From an uncultured Burkholderiales bacterium (GTDB lineage: Bacteria > Pseudomonadota > Gammaproteobacteria > Burkholderiales > Burkholderiaceae_C): DNA of 64,000 nt. Every line of letters starts with the position of its first letter. The first letter of the stretch is position 1. Location: assembly GCA_943908475.1 (NCBI GenBank), contig CALTTG010000003.1, forward strand, positions 1 to 64,000, in the 5' to 3' direction. Below are positions 19,195 to 28,790 of the stretch, in pieces. Made by a program: the position numbers and the translations under genes. The notes below the pieces were generated by a model. That model was not told where the DNA came from. It did no database searches and saw only the letters and a list, made by a program, of their open reading frames with translations.

Positions 19195-20112
19195 ATGAAA
19201 GCTCACTCGATCCTTGACACCATCGGCCAGACCCCGCACGTGCGCATGCAGCGCCTGTTTGGCGCCGGCCAGGAAGTGTGGATCAAGGCCGAGCGAAGCA
19301 ACCCAGGCGGCTCGATCAAAGACCGCATTGCACTGGCCATGGTGGAGGCCGCCGAGGCCCAAGGGCTGCTGCAACCGGGCGCCACCATCGTGGAACCCAC
19401 CTCGGGCAACACCGGCGTGGGCCTGGCCATGGTGGCGGCCGTCAAGGGCTACAAGCTGGTGCTGGTGATGCCCGACAGCATGTCCATCGAACGTCGGCGC
19501 CTGATGCTGGCCTACGGGGCCAGCTTCGACCTGACGCCCCGCGAAAAAGGCATGAAGGGCGCCATCGCCCGGGCCGAGGAAATCGTCGCCAACACACCGG
19601 GCGCCTGGATGCCCCAGCAGTTCAACAACCCCGCGAACGTGGCCGTGCACGAGCGCACGACCGCGCAAGAAATCCTGGCCGATTTCCCCGAAGGCCTGGA
19701 TGTGCTGATCACCGGTGTGGGCACGGGCGGGCACCTCACGGGCTGCGCCAAGGTGCTCAAGCAAGCCTGGCCGCAACTCAAGGTGTTTGCGGTGGAGCCG
19801 GCGGCCTCGCCCGTGATCTCTGGCGGCGCCCCCTCGCCTCACCCCATCCAGGGCATCGGGGCCGGGTTCGTCCCTGGCAACCTGGACACCACGCTGCTGG
19901 ACGGCGTGATCCTGGTCGACGCCGAAGTGGCCCGCGAGATGGCACGCCGCAGCGCTCGCGAAGAAGGCATGTTGGTGGGCATTTCGTCGGGCGCCACCTT
20001 GGCGGCCATTGCACAAAAGTTGCCGGAGTTGCCGGCCGGCAGCCGTGTGCTGGGCTTTTGCTACGACACCGGTGAACGCTACTTCTCGGTCGAAGGCTTT
20101 TTGCCGACCTGA
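19195..20112 (+). CDS. cysK: Cysteine synthase A (O-acetylserine sulfhydrylase)
   Basis: A 305-residue PLP enzyme making cysteine from O-acetylserine and sulfide. The PLP lysine is Lys42 in GGSIKDR and the substrate loop is TSGNTG (69-74). [14 protein letters not shown] binds the PLP phosphate, and [11 protein letters not shown] is near the C-terminus. The ATG at 19195 has a GGAG ribosome site; an in-frame extension running far upstream is antisense to dsbD and not real. The length fits CysK. Confidence 0.95.
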   Translation: MKAHSILDTIGQTPHVRMQRLFGAGQEVWIKAERSNPGGSIKDRIALAMVEAAEAQGLLQPGATIVEPTSGNTGVGLAMVAAVKGYKLVLVMPDSMSIERRRLMLAYGASFDLTPREKGMKGAIARAEEIVANTPGAWMPQQFNNPANVAVHERTTAQEILADFPEGLDVLITGVGTGGHLTGCAKVLKQAWPQLKVFAVEPAASPVISGGAPSPHPIQGIGAGFVPGNLDTTLLDGVILVDAEVAREMARRSAREEGMLVGISSGATLAAIAQKLPELPAGSRVLGFCYDTGERYFSVEGFLPT

Positions 20113-20130
20113 ACCTGCGTGCCGGGGCGA

Positions 20131-20160
20131 AAAAAAACCCGAGCTCGCAGGGAGCTCGGG
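20131..20160 (-). terminator. Rho-independent terminator (minus-strand oriented)
   Basis: CCCGAGCTC (20138-20146), a five-base loop and GAGCTCGGG (20152-20160), flanked on the left by an A run that becomes the T tract on the minus strand. It would end the pyrC-esterase transcript, and the hairpin may also serve cysK. About 135 bases between it and the esterase stop contain nothing recognisable. Confidence 0.8.
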
Positions 20161-20296
20161 TTGAAGGAGAGGTCCGCATGAACCTCACACTGACTAACCA
20201 AGTTGTCAGAATACACGCGTATCCAGATGATGTCATCGGGATCCCCCCTGATTCAGGGCTTGGTGGGGTCAGCGGCTCTCCTGGGTTTTCGGACGC

Positions 20297-21352
20297 TCAG
20301 CCGCCTGCAGGGCGCTGAAAGGCGCGGGCGAGCACCAAGTCCCTGAGCGAACGGGCGGCTGCGGCCACCTCGCGGCGCGACGCCCCATGCACGCCCACCA
20401 GGTGGGCATAGCCATGGCCCAGGCCCTTGCCCTCGTGGTGGCGCAAGTCCACCCGGGCTTTGCGCAGCACTTGCGCAAAAGCCAAGCCTTCGTCTCGCAG
20501 CATGTCGAGCGCGGCCGTGCACAACACCGTGGGGGGCATCAGGCTCATGTCCTTGTGCCACAAGGGCGACACGCGGGGGTCACCCTTGGCCATGGGCTCG
20601 TCGCCCAGGTAATGGCCATAAAACCAGGCGCGGTCTTCGATGGACAGGAACAAGTCGTGCCCATAGGCCGCCTGAGAGGGGCGCTCGGTCATGAGGTCGG
20701 TGCCCGGGTAAAGCAGGCATTGCGCCAGTGGCGCTTCACCCTCTCGCGCCAGTTGATGCGCCACCACGGCCGCCAAGGTGCCGCCTGCGCTGTCGCCCCC
20801 CACGGCCACGGCGCGCGAATCCACCCCCCAGGCAGGCGCATGCAGGCGAGCCCAGCGCACGGCTGCCACGGCATCGAGCAAGCCCGCGGGGAACGGGTGC
20901 TCGGGTGCCAGTCGATAGGCCACCGACAAGACCTGCACACCCGCCTCGCGGCACATCAAGCGACAGACGTCGTCATGGGTGTCGAGGTCACCCATGACAT
21001 AACCACCGCCGTGGAAGTAGACCAGGAGCACAGGCACGGCCTTGTCGGGCATCGGCTGGTAATGCCGCGCCTGCAGGCGACCGACGTCGCCATCGATCTC
21101 GAGGTCTTCCACCGCGCCCACGGGCCAGCCACGCGCCAGCGGCAAGACGTCTTGCCGCATCTGCTCGCGGGCCTCAGACGGGCTCAAGGTCCATCGCGGG
21201 GGCTGGCGGCGCAGCCCCGAAAGGCGTCGCAAGGTGGCCAAGAACGGGTCGAGCCGCTGGCCTGCGATGTCAGGGCCGGGCAACATGAAGCGAGGCAGGC
21301 GCTCGCACAGGACATTGAGGGCGCGCAACGCACGCGCCTGGGTCTTGGACAT
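20297..21352 (-). CDS. Alpha/beta hydrolase, HSL-type esterase/lipase
   Basis: A 351-residue cytosolic esterase of the hormone-sensitive lipase group. The oxyanion motif HGGG is at 114-117 and the nucleophile Ser188 is in GGDSAGG. EHPFPAGLLDAVAA is a family hallmark, and the catalytic Asp (ALDMLRDEG) and His (GLGHGYAHL) follow in order. Such enzymes cleave short- to medium-chain esters. Its start codon overlaps the pyrC stop by one base (TGATG), so it is co-translated with pyrC, although no metabolic link is obvious. Confidence 0.88.
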   Translation of the reverse strand: MSKTQARALRALNVLCERLPRFMLPGPDIAGQRLDPFLATLRRLSGLRRQPPRWTLSPSEAREQMRQDVLPLARGWPVGAVEDLEIDGDVGRLQARHYQPMPDKAVPVLLVYFHGGGYVMGDLDTHDDVCRLMCREAGVQVLSVAYRLAPEHPFPAGLLDAVAAVRWARLHAPAWGVDSRAVAVGGDSAGGTLAAVVAHQLAREGEAPLAQCLLYPGTDLMTERPSQAAYGHDLFLSIEDRAWFYGHYLGDEPMAKGDPRVSPLWHKDMSLMPPTVLCTAALDMLRDEGLAFAQVLRKARVDLRHHEGKGLGHGYAHLVGVHGASRREVAAAARSLRDLVLARAFQRPAGG

Positions 21353-22380
21353 CAGACCAGTCGCCAGTGCAGGGTGTCACCGCCGCGCAGGGGCTTGATG
21401 ACGGCCTCGCCCAAAGGCAGGCTTTCTGGCACCACCCAATCTTCGCGGCGCAAGGTGACCTGATCGGTGTTGCGCGGCAGACCGTAGTAGTCAGGACCAT
21501 GGAAGCTGGCGAAGCCTTCCAGACGGTCAAGGGCCCCAGCCGCCTCGAATGCTTCGGCATACAACTCCAGGGCACACGGGGCGCTGTAGCAGCCCGCGCA
21601 GCCCGATGCGTGCTCCTTGAGGTGCGCTGCATGGGGGGCACTGTCCGTGCCCAGGAAGAATTTGGTCGAACCACTGGTGGCGGCTTGCACCAGCGCCAGG
21701 CGGTGTTCCTCGCGCTTGAGCACGGGCAGGCAGTAGTAATGAGGGCGGATGCCGCCCATGAAAATGGCGTTGCGGTTGTACAGCAAATGCTGCGGGGTGA
21801 TGGTGGCCCCCACGAAACGATCGGCCTCCATCACGTACTGCGCAGCTTCCTTGGTGGTGATGTGCTCGAAGACCACCTTCAGCTCGGGAAAATCTCGGCG
21901 CAAGGGAATGAGCTTGTCATCGATGAACGCCTTTTCACGGTCGAACACGTCGACCTCGGCATCGGTCACCTCGCCGTGCACGCAGAGCACCAGCCCTTCA
22001 CGTTGCATGGCTTCCAACACGCCATAGGTTTTGCGCAGGTCGGTGACGCCGGCGTCGGAGTTGGTCGTGGCGCCTGCCGGGTAGAGCTTGAACGCCACCG
22101 CGCCCATGGCCTTGGCCCGCGCAACCTCGTCGACCGGCGTGTTGTTGGTCAAATACAGGACCATCAGAGGCTCGAAGGTCATGCCCGCCGGCACGGCGGC
22201 ACGGATGCGGTCGCGGTAGGCGGCCGCCTGCTCGGCCGTGGTCACTGGCGGCTTGAGGTTGGGCATGACGATGGCACGCGCGAACTGACGGGCCGTGGCA
22301 GGCACCACGCTGGCCATGGCGGCGCCATCGCGCACGTGCAGGTGCCAATCGTCGGGTCGGGTCAAGATCAGGTCGGTCAT
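21352..22380 (-). CDS. pyrC: Dihydroorotase (class II, PyrC)
   Basis: A 342-residue zinc amidohydrolase forming dihydroorotate in pyrimidine synthesis. Metal ligands His13 and His15 are in DDWHLHVRD. The carboxylated lysine is in [13 protein letters not shown], and later histidines lie in VCVHGE-type and [11 protein letters not shown] segments. [16 protein letters not shown] is the class II signature. The start at 22378-22380 matches the family N-terminus [13 protein letters not shown]. It is the upstream gene of a two-gene unit with the esterase. Confidence 0.95.
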   Translation of the reverse strand: MTDLILTRPDDWHLHVRDGAAMASVVPATARQFARAIVMPNLKPPVTTAEQAAAYRDRIRAAVPAGMTFEPLMVLYLTNNTPVDEVARAKAMGAVAFKLYPAGATTNSDAGVTDLRKTYGVLEAMQREGLVLCVHGEVTDAEVDVFDREKAFIDDKLIPLRRDFPELKVVFEHITTKEAAQYVMEADRFVGATITPQHLLYNRNAIFMGGIRPHYYCLPVLKREEHRLALVQAATSGSTKFFLGTDSAPHAAHLKEHASGCAGCYSAPCALELYAEAFEAAGALDRLEGFASFHGPDYYGLPRNTDQVTLRREDWVVPESLPLGEAVIKPLRGGDTLHWRLV

Positions 22381-22559
22381 GGTGGGCCAGCAACAGGTAC
22401 GGAAAACCCGCCATTGTCCACGAGCAGACACCTTTTCACACGAAAGTCACCGGCCGTGTCCAGGGCCAAATCGACGACAGCGACCCAATTTTTCACCGGA
22501 CCACCAAGCGTGGGAGGCCCTATGCTCATGCCATGACATTTCCGCAGCGAGGTTTGCAC

Positions 22560-23552
22560 ATGGCCCGGACCCGACTTCACGACACCGCCCGCACTCGACA
22601 CCCTGCCCCACGCCGCCTGCTGATGCCTGCCCTGGTGGTGGGCATGTTCGCCCTCGGCGGCTGTGCACAGGTGCCGCAAGTGCCGCAGCTGCAATCGCTC
22701 AAGACCTGGTGGTCCAATCCCGCGCCGGACGTCACGCAAGACGTGCTGGCACCCGCCCGTGAGCGCAGCGAGCTGTTGCTGGGGGTGACCGATGGCAACG
22801 AGATCGTGACCTTCCAGGCCTCGGAGCCCGGCAAGGTGCTCACGCGCCTGGCGATCCAGGGGCTGGTCGCCAACGAGCAGCTGTTGGGCGTCGACTTTCG
22901 GGTGGCCAAGGGCCAGCTCTACGGCCTGAGCAACCAGGGGCGCTTGCTGCGCATCGACACCCACACCGGACAAGCCAGCGCGCTTGGGGCGCCGTTGACC
23001 TTGCCTGCTGGCGACGCCTGGGGGCTGGACTTCAACCCGACGGTGGACCGCATCCGCGTGGTCAATGGTGCAGGGCACAACCTGCGCCTGCATCCGGACA
23101 CCGGCGCCCAGGTCGACGGCCAGGCGGACACCCCGGGCGTGCAGCCTGACGGCCCCCTGACCTACAGCTCGGGTGACCTGCTCGAGGGCATCAAGCCACG
23201 CATCGTGGCGGCGGCCTACACCTACAACAAGGTCAACGAAAAGATCACGACCAACTACGCCGTGGATGCTGGCGCAGGCTACCTGGCCATCCAGGGCTCG
23301 CTCGAGGGCGCCGCCACCCTCGTGTCCCCCAACACCGGGCGTTTGCAGGCGGTGGGCCCACTGCTGATCGAACGCTTCGACGACGCGTCCTTTGACATCT
23401 GCGACGTCAACAACAACGCCTACCTGAGCACCACGCGACAAGGCACCGCAGGCACCAAGCTCTACGAGCTGAACCTCAGCAGCGGCCAGGCCCGACTGAT
23501 CGGCGCCGTCGGGGGCAACCTGACCCTCAAGGGCCTGACTGTGGTGCCTTGA
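22560..23552 (+). CDS. DUF4394-domain lipoprotein
   Basis: A 330-residue putative lipoprotein. The signal peptide ends in the lipobox ALGGC, with Cys35. Residues 75-330 form a DUF4394-like beta-propeller-type domain with segments such as LLGVDFRVAKGQLYGLSNQG, WGLDFNPTVDRIRVVNG and TTNYAVDAGAGYLAIQG. The ATG at 22560 has a GCGAGG site at good distance; the upstream ATG at 22533 does not. The family has no known reaction. It lies upstream of the dockerin protease in the same direction, separated by an unusual 178-base spacer. Confidence 0.82.
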   Translation: MARTRLHDTARTRHPAPRRLLMPALVVGMFALGGCAQVPQVPQLQSLKTWWSNPAPDVTQDVLAPARERSELLLGVTDGNEIVTFQASEPGKVLTRLAIQGLVANEQLLGVDFRVAKGQLYGLSNQGRLLRIDTHTGQASALGAPLTLPAGDAWGLDFNPTVDRIRVVNGAGHNLRLHPDTGAQVDGQADTPGVQPDGPLTYSSGDLLEGIKPRIVAAAYTYNKVNEKITTNYAVDAGAGYLAIQGSLEGAATLVSPNTGRLQAVGPLLIERFDDASFDICDVNNNAYLSTTRQGTAGTKLYELNLSSGQARLIGAVGGNLTLKGLTVVP

Positions 23553-23573
23553 GCGACACCGCCCCTCGCTCCC

Positions 23574-23670
23574 CCCTAGGACTGGGGCCCTAAGGCTAGG
23601 CCCCCCCTAGTTTGCTCCTCCCAAAGCCTAGGGGCCTGAGCCTTCTCAACGACGGTCCAGGTCCCTAGCC
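23574..23670 (+). repeat. CTAG-rich spacer upstream of the C25 protease
   Basis: Five CTAG tetranucleotides occur within about 95 bases (starting at 23576, 23596, 23607, 23628 and 23665), mostly embedded in C- or G-runs such as CCCCCTAGG and CCTAGGGG. CTAG is normally under-represented in proteobacterial DNA. The cluster could be a multi-site operator or a folded leader. The sequence is seen; the role is unknown. Confidence 0.5.
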
Positions 23671-23683
23671 TCCGGTTCCACGC

Positions 23684-23702
23684 CTTGCACATCCCGTGCA
23701 AG
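23684..23702 (+). promoter_or_regulatory. 7-bp palindrome just before the C25 protease gene
   Basis: CTTGCAC (23684-23690), a five-base spacer and GTGCAAG (23696-23702) form a perfect inverted repeat 28 bases before the ATG. It could be an operator or a short 5'-leader hairpin. Confidence 0.45.
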
Positions 23703-23730
23703 ACACCGATCCAACGAACCGGAGCGCCTC

Positions 23731-26373
23731 ATGACACCAACCCGCCGGCCTTCACGCCCGCTGCACCGGGCTTTGATCCAGGCCGCCTGCCTGATCGCCC
23801 TTCATTCACTGGCCACGCCCGCCTTGGCCCAAACGGCGGGGGGGGTGCAAGTCACCACCGTGTCGGCCTCGGCCGACGCCACGGTGCTGCGCATCACCGT
23901 CAGCCGCCCCACCCTCGACAACGTCGAGACCGAGATGGGCGTGTTCCAGCGCTTCTCGGGCAAGCAGCCTGGCCAATCGCTGATCAGCGACAGCCGCGAA
24001 GTGGGCATGCCTGAGCTGCCACTGAGCGGCTTCTCGCTGGCCCTGCCCGTCGACGGGGCCAACGATGGCGTGGTCAGTGTCGAGCCCGAGGGCGGCATCC
24101 AACGTCTGCAGACTCGCCTCTACCCGGTTCAACCCGGCGAAAACAGCCGCAGCGGTGACCCGGAAAACCGCAGCAAGTTTTTCTTCAACGAGGGCATCTA
24201 TGCCAAGGGCATCAAGGGGCCGGGCCAGTCGCAAGGCGTGGTGCCCGTGTTCAAGGGCGATGCCAACATCCAGGGCTTTCGCTTCACGCCCTATGGCTAC
24301 GACCCGGCCGGTCAACTGCTGACGTGGTACCCCAGCTACCTGGTCACCATCAAGCATCCCGGCAAGTGCTTCGTGTACGACCGCCTGCGCAACAAGGAAT
24401 GGCTGAGCACACGCCAGGACAAGGGGCTGGACGCGGTGGACCAACGCATCGAAAACCTGCCGCTGCCCGCCTTCCAGTTCACGGTGAACAAAGCGGTGGC
24501 CAATGAGCTGCGCTGCACACCGCCCATCAAGATCGACCCGGCCTTGCTGGGGGCGCGTTTCCTGATCGTCACGCACCCGAATTTCCTCGCCGCCGCCAAC
24601 GACCTCAAGGTCCACAAACAGGCCTTGGGCATTTCGACTCGGGTGGTGACCACCGCCGAGATCACCGGAGCCGGAGCCGCCGCCACCGAAACGCAGATCC
24701 GCAACTGGATCGCCAATTACTACAACAACCACCTGATTCGACCCAAGTGGGTGATGTTCATGGGCGATGCCGAATTCATCCCCACCCATTACGACCAGGC
24801 CAACAGCTGGGACACCGCGCGCAATGCGGGCGACATGTGGTACGGCCAGTTCATGCCGGGCGCCACCACGGTCACCGTGCCGCCGTTTGGCATCGGCCGC
24901 TTGCCGGTGGACACCGTGTCTCAGGCACAGACCATCGTCAACAAGATCAAAGCCTTTGAATTGCTCCCCCCCAACGATCCCCTGTTTGGCAAGGACTTCT
25001 ACAACAGCTTGACCTTTGCGTCGTACTTCCAGGCCCTGCCCAACAACAAGACCGATGAACGCTGGTTCGTCGAAATCTCTGAAATCGTGCGCAACCACCT
25101 GAAGGGCAAGGGCTACAACGTCGCGCGGCACTACTACGCTCGCTCCAACGCCGACCCGCAGTTCTACGCGAGCGGGGCCGCGATCCCGGCCGAGCTTCGC
25201 AAGCCCACCTTCGCCTGGAACGCCACCCCAGCCGACATTGCCGCCAGCATCAACGCGGGCTCGGCGCTGGTGTTTCACCGCGACCATGGCTGGTGGGATG
25301 GCTGGGGACACCCTGACTTCACCACCCCCGACCTCTCGCGCATCTCGGTCACGGGCAACCGCTTCCCCGTGGTCTTCAGCGTGAACTGCGCCAGCGGCAT
25401 CTTCGACAACGAAACCGTCGACCTGCCGGGCAACATCCTGGGCGGCGGCTACGGTGTCGGGGCCACCACCATCAACTGGGCCGAAGCCTTCCTGCGCAAG
25501 CCCGACGGTGCCCTCGCCATCATCGGCGACACCCGCTCCAGCAGCACCATCGACAACAACCACCTGACGCTGGGCCTGTTCGATGCGGTGTTCCCACAAT
25601 TGCTGCCCAGCCATGGCAGCAGCACATCGATCCGCCGCCTGGGTGACATCCTGAACTACGCCAAGGGCTACCTGTCGGACGTGGCGTCGGGCAGTGCGGC
25701 CAACAACCACCCGCTGGACAGCGGTGGCGGACGCCCTGGCATTCAAGGCTTGCGCGCCGAGATGAACGTCTACAACCTGCTGGGCGATCCGACCCTCAAG
25801 CTGCGCGTGAGCCCACCGTTCTCGATCAGCGCCCTGAACGTTCGCCTCGTGGGCAACCTGGCCACCGTGTCAGTCAAGCTCAGCGAGTTGCCCGTGCAGG
25901 ACGACGAGTGGATCACCGCCATCGCCCTGGACCCCAAGAGCGGCGCGGAGGTGGGCCGAGGCATCGTCAACCGCGACGGCATCGCCACCATCGACCTGGG
26001 TGACCAGAAGCTGGACAACCTCATCGTTCGGGTGGCCTCCACCGACGGTCTGGTCATTCAGGCGGCCGCCAAGGAAACCGACCGCGATGGCGACGGCATT
26101 CCCGACAGCCAAGACAACTGCAGTGCGGTGGCCAACAGCAACCAGCGCGACGGCGACAACGACGGCTACGGCGACGCGTGCGACGGTGACATCAACAACG
26201 ACGGCATCGTCAACTCCATCGACGTGGCGCAGTTGCGCGGTGCGTTTGGCAGCCGCCAATCGCGCGGTGACCTCAATGGCGACGGCGTTGTCAACTCGGC
26301 CGATGTGGCGTTGCTGCGCAAGTTCTTCGCCACCCGCCCGGGCCCCTCGGCCTTGCACCCCGGCGCGCTGTGA
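23731..26373 (+). CDS. Secreted C25 (gingipain-like) cysteine peptidase with C-terminal dockerin
   Basis: An 880-residue exported protease. A signal peptide ends ALA-Q near residue 34. Residues 35-270 resemble the propeptide and N-terminal region of C25 peptidases. The catalytic domain covers roughly 285-690: His519 in HRDHGWWDGWG and Cys553 in FSVNCASGIFD, 34 residues apart, close to the spacing in gingipains. After a beta domain come thrombospondin type 3 repeats (782-817, DRDGDGIPDSQDNC). A two-repeat type I dockerin (818-868) follows, with calcium ligands Asp820-Asn822-Asp824-Asn828-Asp831 and Asp847-Asn849-Asp851-Asn855-Asp858. There is no PEP-CTERM or sorting tail. The next gene encodes a cohesin-like anchor, suggesting non-covalent surface tethering. 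Confidence 0.9.
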   Translation: MTPTRRPSRPLHRALIQAACLIALHSLATPALAQTAGGVQVTTVSASADATVLRITVSRPTLDNVETEMGVFQRFSGKQPGQSLISDSREVGMPELPLSGFSLALPVDGANDGVVSVEPEGGIQRLQTRLYPVQPGENSRSGDPENRSKFFFNEGIYAKGIKGPGQSQGVVPVFKGDANIQGFRFTPYGYDPAGQLLTWYPSYLVTIKHPGKCFVYDRLRNKEWLSTRQDKGLDAVDQRIENLPLPAFQFTVNKAVANELRCTPPIKIDPALLGARFLIVTHPNFLAAANDLKVHKQALGISTRVVTTAEITGAGAAATETQIRNWIANYYNNHLIRPKWVMFMGDAEFIPTHYDQANSWDTARNAGDMWYGQFMPGATTVTVPPFGIGRLPVDTVSQAQTIVNKIKAFELLPPNDPLFGKDFYNSLTFASYFQALPNNKTDERWFVEISEIVRNHLKGKGYNVARHYYARSNADPQFYASGAAIPAELRKPTFAWNATPADIAASINAGSALVFHRDHGWWDGWGHPDFTTPDLSRISVTGNRFPVVFSVNCASGIFDNETVDLPGNILGGGYGVGATTINWAEAFLRKPDGALAIIGDTRSSSTIDNNHLTLGLFDAVFPQLLPSHGSSTSIRRLGDILNYAKGYLSDVASGSAANNHPLDSGGGRPGIQGLRAEMNVYNLLGDPTLKLRVSPPFSISALNVRLVGNLATVSVKLSELPVQDDEWITAIALDPKSGAEVGRGIVNRDGIATIDLGDQKLDNLIVRVASTDGLVIQAAAKETDRDGDGIPDSQDNCSAVANSNQRDGDNDGYGDACDGDINNDGIVNSIDVAQLRGAFGSRQSRGDLNGDGVVNSADVALLRKFFATRPGPSALHPGAL

Positions 26374-26425
26374 CCGCCCCCTTGTTTGATTTCCCCGTTG
26401 TCGACTCCCTTTGAAAGGACCCATC

Positions 26426-26986
26426 ATGAACTTCAAATCCTTGACCCTGGCCCTGGCCGCCACCCTGACCCTGGGCGCCGCCCAGGCCCAAAGCCTGAAC
26501 CTCACGCCCGAGAGCAGCACCGTGCTCGAGGGCACCGCCTTCTCCCTGAGCGTGACCGGCAAAGACTTTGCCACGGCGCTGATGGGTGGCGGCTTCGGCT
26601 TGAGCTTCGACCCCAGCGTGCTGACGCTCAACAGCGTGGTCATTCCGGCCGCCTGGGAATTCGCTCCGCAAGGGGGTCTGATCGACAGTGCCTCGGGCAC
26701 GCTCAGCGACGCCGCCTTCACAACCTTCGCGGCGCCGAAGGCGGGTGACTTCCTGGCCGCCACCTTGAACTTCACGGCCAAGGGCCCCGGCACCACCACT
26801 GTGCAGTTGGCCCCCTCGAGCACCTTCGTGTTCACCGATGTGGACGTGAACCCGGTGAACCCCCGCTTTGGCTCGGCGCTGGTCACGGTCAGCGCCGTGC
26901 CCGAACCCAGCACCTACGCGCTGGTGCTCGCGGGCATGGGCGTGGCCGCGGTGGCCCGTCGTCGCCGCAACACCCCGCAAGCCTGA
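26426..26986 (+). CDS. Cohesin-like domain protein with PEP-CTERM anchor
   Basis: A 186-residue exported protein. The signal peptide MNFKSLTLALAATLTLGAAQ is followed by a cohesin-like beta sandwich (about 23-155): LEGTAFSLSVTGKDFAT, GGGFGLSFDPSVLTLNSVV, GTLSDAAFTTFAAPKAGDFL and AATLNFTAKGPGTTTVQL. These are the alternating strand motifs of cohesin and related domains. The C-terminus has the PEP-CTERM signal VPEPSTYALVLAGMG followed by an arginine cluster. The ATG at 26426 has an AAAGGA site. It starts 52 bases after the dockerin protease, so an operon and a direct cohesin-dockerin interaction are likely but not proven. Confidence 0.82.
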   Translation: MNFKSLTLALAATLTLGAAQAQSLNLTPESSTVLEGTAFSLSVTGKDFATALMGGGFGLSFDPSVLTLNSVVIPAAWEFAPQGGLIDSASGTLSDAAFTTFAAPKAGDFLAATLNFTAKGPGTTTVQLAPSSTFVFTDVDVNPVNPRFGSALVTVSAVPEPSTYALVLAGMGVAAVARRRRNTPQA

Positions 26987-27029
26987 TGGTCTGACAGGCC
27001 GAGGGGCAAGGCCTGGGTGCCCTTCGCGC

Positions 27030-28790
27030 TCAGGCCTCGTGCTGCTGCATGCGCCACATCTGGGCATAACGCCCGTTGGCATGCAGCAGTTGCACGTGGG
27101 TGCCCCGCTCGATCACCTCGCCGGCGTCCATCACCAAAATCTCGTGGGCGTTGACGATGGTCGACAAGCGGTGGGCGATCACGAGCACCGTCTTGCCCTG
27201 TGCCACCGCCGCCAGTTCAGCCTGAATGGCCCGCTCGTTGGCCGAATCCAGGGCAGAGGTGGCCTCGTCAAAGACCAGAATCGGCGGGTCTTTCAGCAAG
27301 GTGCGCGCAATTGCCACCCGCTGCTTTTCACCGCCCGACAACTTCAGCCCTCGCTCGCCCACCATCGTGTCATAGCCCTTGGGCGTCGCCACGATGAAGT
27401 CATGGATGCGCGCAGCCTGCGCGGCTTGCTCGACCTCCACCTGGGTGGCGCCCGTGCGGCCATACGCGATGTTGTAGGCCACCGTGTCGTTGAACAGCAC
27501 CGTGTCCTGAGGCACGATGCCGATGTGACGGCGCAGGCTGTCTTGGGTGAGCGAACGGATGTCGTGGCCATTGACCGTGATGCGCCCGCCCTGCACGTCA
27601 TAAAAACGGTACAGCAGGCGCGCCAGGGTGGACTTGCCAGACCCTGACGCCCCCACCACCGCCACAGTTTGTCCCGAAGGAATCTCAAAGCTCACCTGCT
27701 TGAGGATCGGCCGAGACGGGTCGTAGGCAAACGCCACCGCATCGAAGCGCACCGTCGGCGCGCCTTTGACCATGAGCGGCCGAGCGTCGGCCGCATCGGC
27801 CACTTCGCGCTCGCGCTCCATCAGCGTGAACATCTTGTCGAGATCGGTGAGCGACTGCTTGATCTCGCGGTAGATGACGCCCAAGAAGTTCAAAGGAATG
27901 TAGAGCTGGATCATGAAGGCATTGACCATGACCAGATCGCCCACCGACAAGCGCCCCTGCACCACCCCCTCGGTGGCCCGCCAGAGCATCAAGATCAAGC
28001 CCACGGCGATGATGGTCTGCTGTCCCGTGTTGAGCACAGACAGGCTGCGCTGTGTCTTGACCGCCACCTGCCGCAAGCGCTCCAGGCTCTCGTCATAACG
28101 TGCCGCCTCGAACGCCTCGTTGTTGAAGTATTTGACCGTCTCGTAGTTCAGCAAGGAATCGATGGCCCGCGTGTGCGCCTTGGAGTCCAGCTCGTTTTGG
28201 GCCTTGCGAAAGCGCGTGCGCCAGCTGGTGACCGACACGGTGAACGTCACATACGTCACCAATGCGCCCAGGGTGATCCACACGAACACCATGTCGAACT
28301 GCGTGCCCAGCAGGGTCAGCACCAGCGCCACTTCGATGAGCGTGGGGATGATGCTGTAGAGCGAATACGAAATCAGCGAATGGACCGCGCGCGTGCCACG
28401 CTCGATGTCCCGTGTCATGCCCCCGGTCTGACGCTCCAGGTGAAACCGCAGGCTCAGCGCATGCAGGTGCGAAAACACCTGCAGGGAAATGCTGCGCGCC
28501 GCCCCTTCGGTGGCCTTGGCAAACACCAGTTCACGCAACTCGGTGAACAAGGACGTCGACAAGCGCAACAAGCCATACGCCAGCAACAGCCCCACCGGCA
28601 CGGCGAGCAAGGCCGTGGGCGACGACGCCGACGGCGCCAGCTGGTCCACCAACTGCTTGAGCAGCACCGGCACCCCCACGTTGGCCACCTTGGCCGCCAC
28701 CATGAAAGCCAGCGCCAACACCACCCGCCACCGGTAGGTCCACAGGTAAGGCCACAAGCGGGCCAGGGTGTCGCGGTCGCTGCGCGGCAT
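27030..28790 (-). CDS. ABC exporter, ATM1/HMT1-type (fused permease-ATPase)
   Basis: A 586-residue half-transporter of the ABCB7/Atm1 family, which works as a homodimer in the inner membrane and exports glutathione-linked or metal-related compounds. Six transmembrane helices occupy roughly 20-310. NYETVKYFNNEAFEAARYDE is the glutathione-binding-type segment of this family. The ATPase has Walker A GASGSGKST, signature LSGGEKQRVAIA and Walker B ILVFDEATSALD. The start at 28788-28790 has a GGAGG site; longer in-frame starts lack one. No C39 peptidase domain is present, so it is not a bacteriocin maturation exporter. Confidence 0.9.
   Translation of the reverse strand: MPRSDRDTLARLWPYLWTYRWRVVLALAFMVAAKVANVGVPVLLKQLVDQLAPSASSPTALLAVPVGLLLAYGLLRLSTSLFTELRELVFAKATEGAARSISLQVFSHLHALSLRFHLERQTGGMTRDIERGTRAVHSLISYSLYSIIPTLIEVALVLTLLGTQFDMVFVWITLGALVTYVTFTVSVTSWRTRFRKAQNELDSKAHTRAIDSLLNYETVKYFNNEAFEAARYDESLERLRQVAVKTQRSLSVLNTGQQTIIAVGLILMLWRATEGVVQGRLSVGDLVMVNAFMIQLYIPLNFLGVIYREIKQSLTDLDKMFTLMEREREVADAADARPLMVKGAPTVRFDAVAFAYDPSRPILKQVSFEIPSGQTVAVVGASGSGKSTLARLLYRFYDVQGGRITVNGHDIRSLTQDSLRRHIGIVPQDTVLFNDTVAYNIAYGRTGATQVEVEQAAQAARIHDFIVATPKGYDTMVGERGLKLSGGEKQRVAIARTLLKDPPILVFDEATSALDSANERAIQAELAAVAQGKTVLVIAHRLSTIVNAHEILVMDAGEVIERGTHVQLLHANGRYAQMWRMQQHEA

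Noticed and set aside
23671..23689. Possible sigma54 promoter (GGTTCCACGCCTTGCA) before the C25 protease
   Set aside because: The GG and GC pairs are 11 bases apart rather than the required 10, and the -24 box is poor.
27030..28790. ABC exporter considered as the maturation exporter for the double-glycine peptide
   Set aside because: It lacks an N-terminal C39 peptidase domain, is 24 kb away, and matches the Atm1/HMT1 group.
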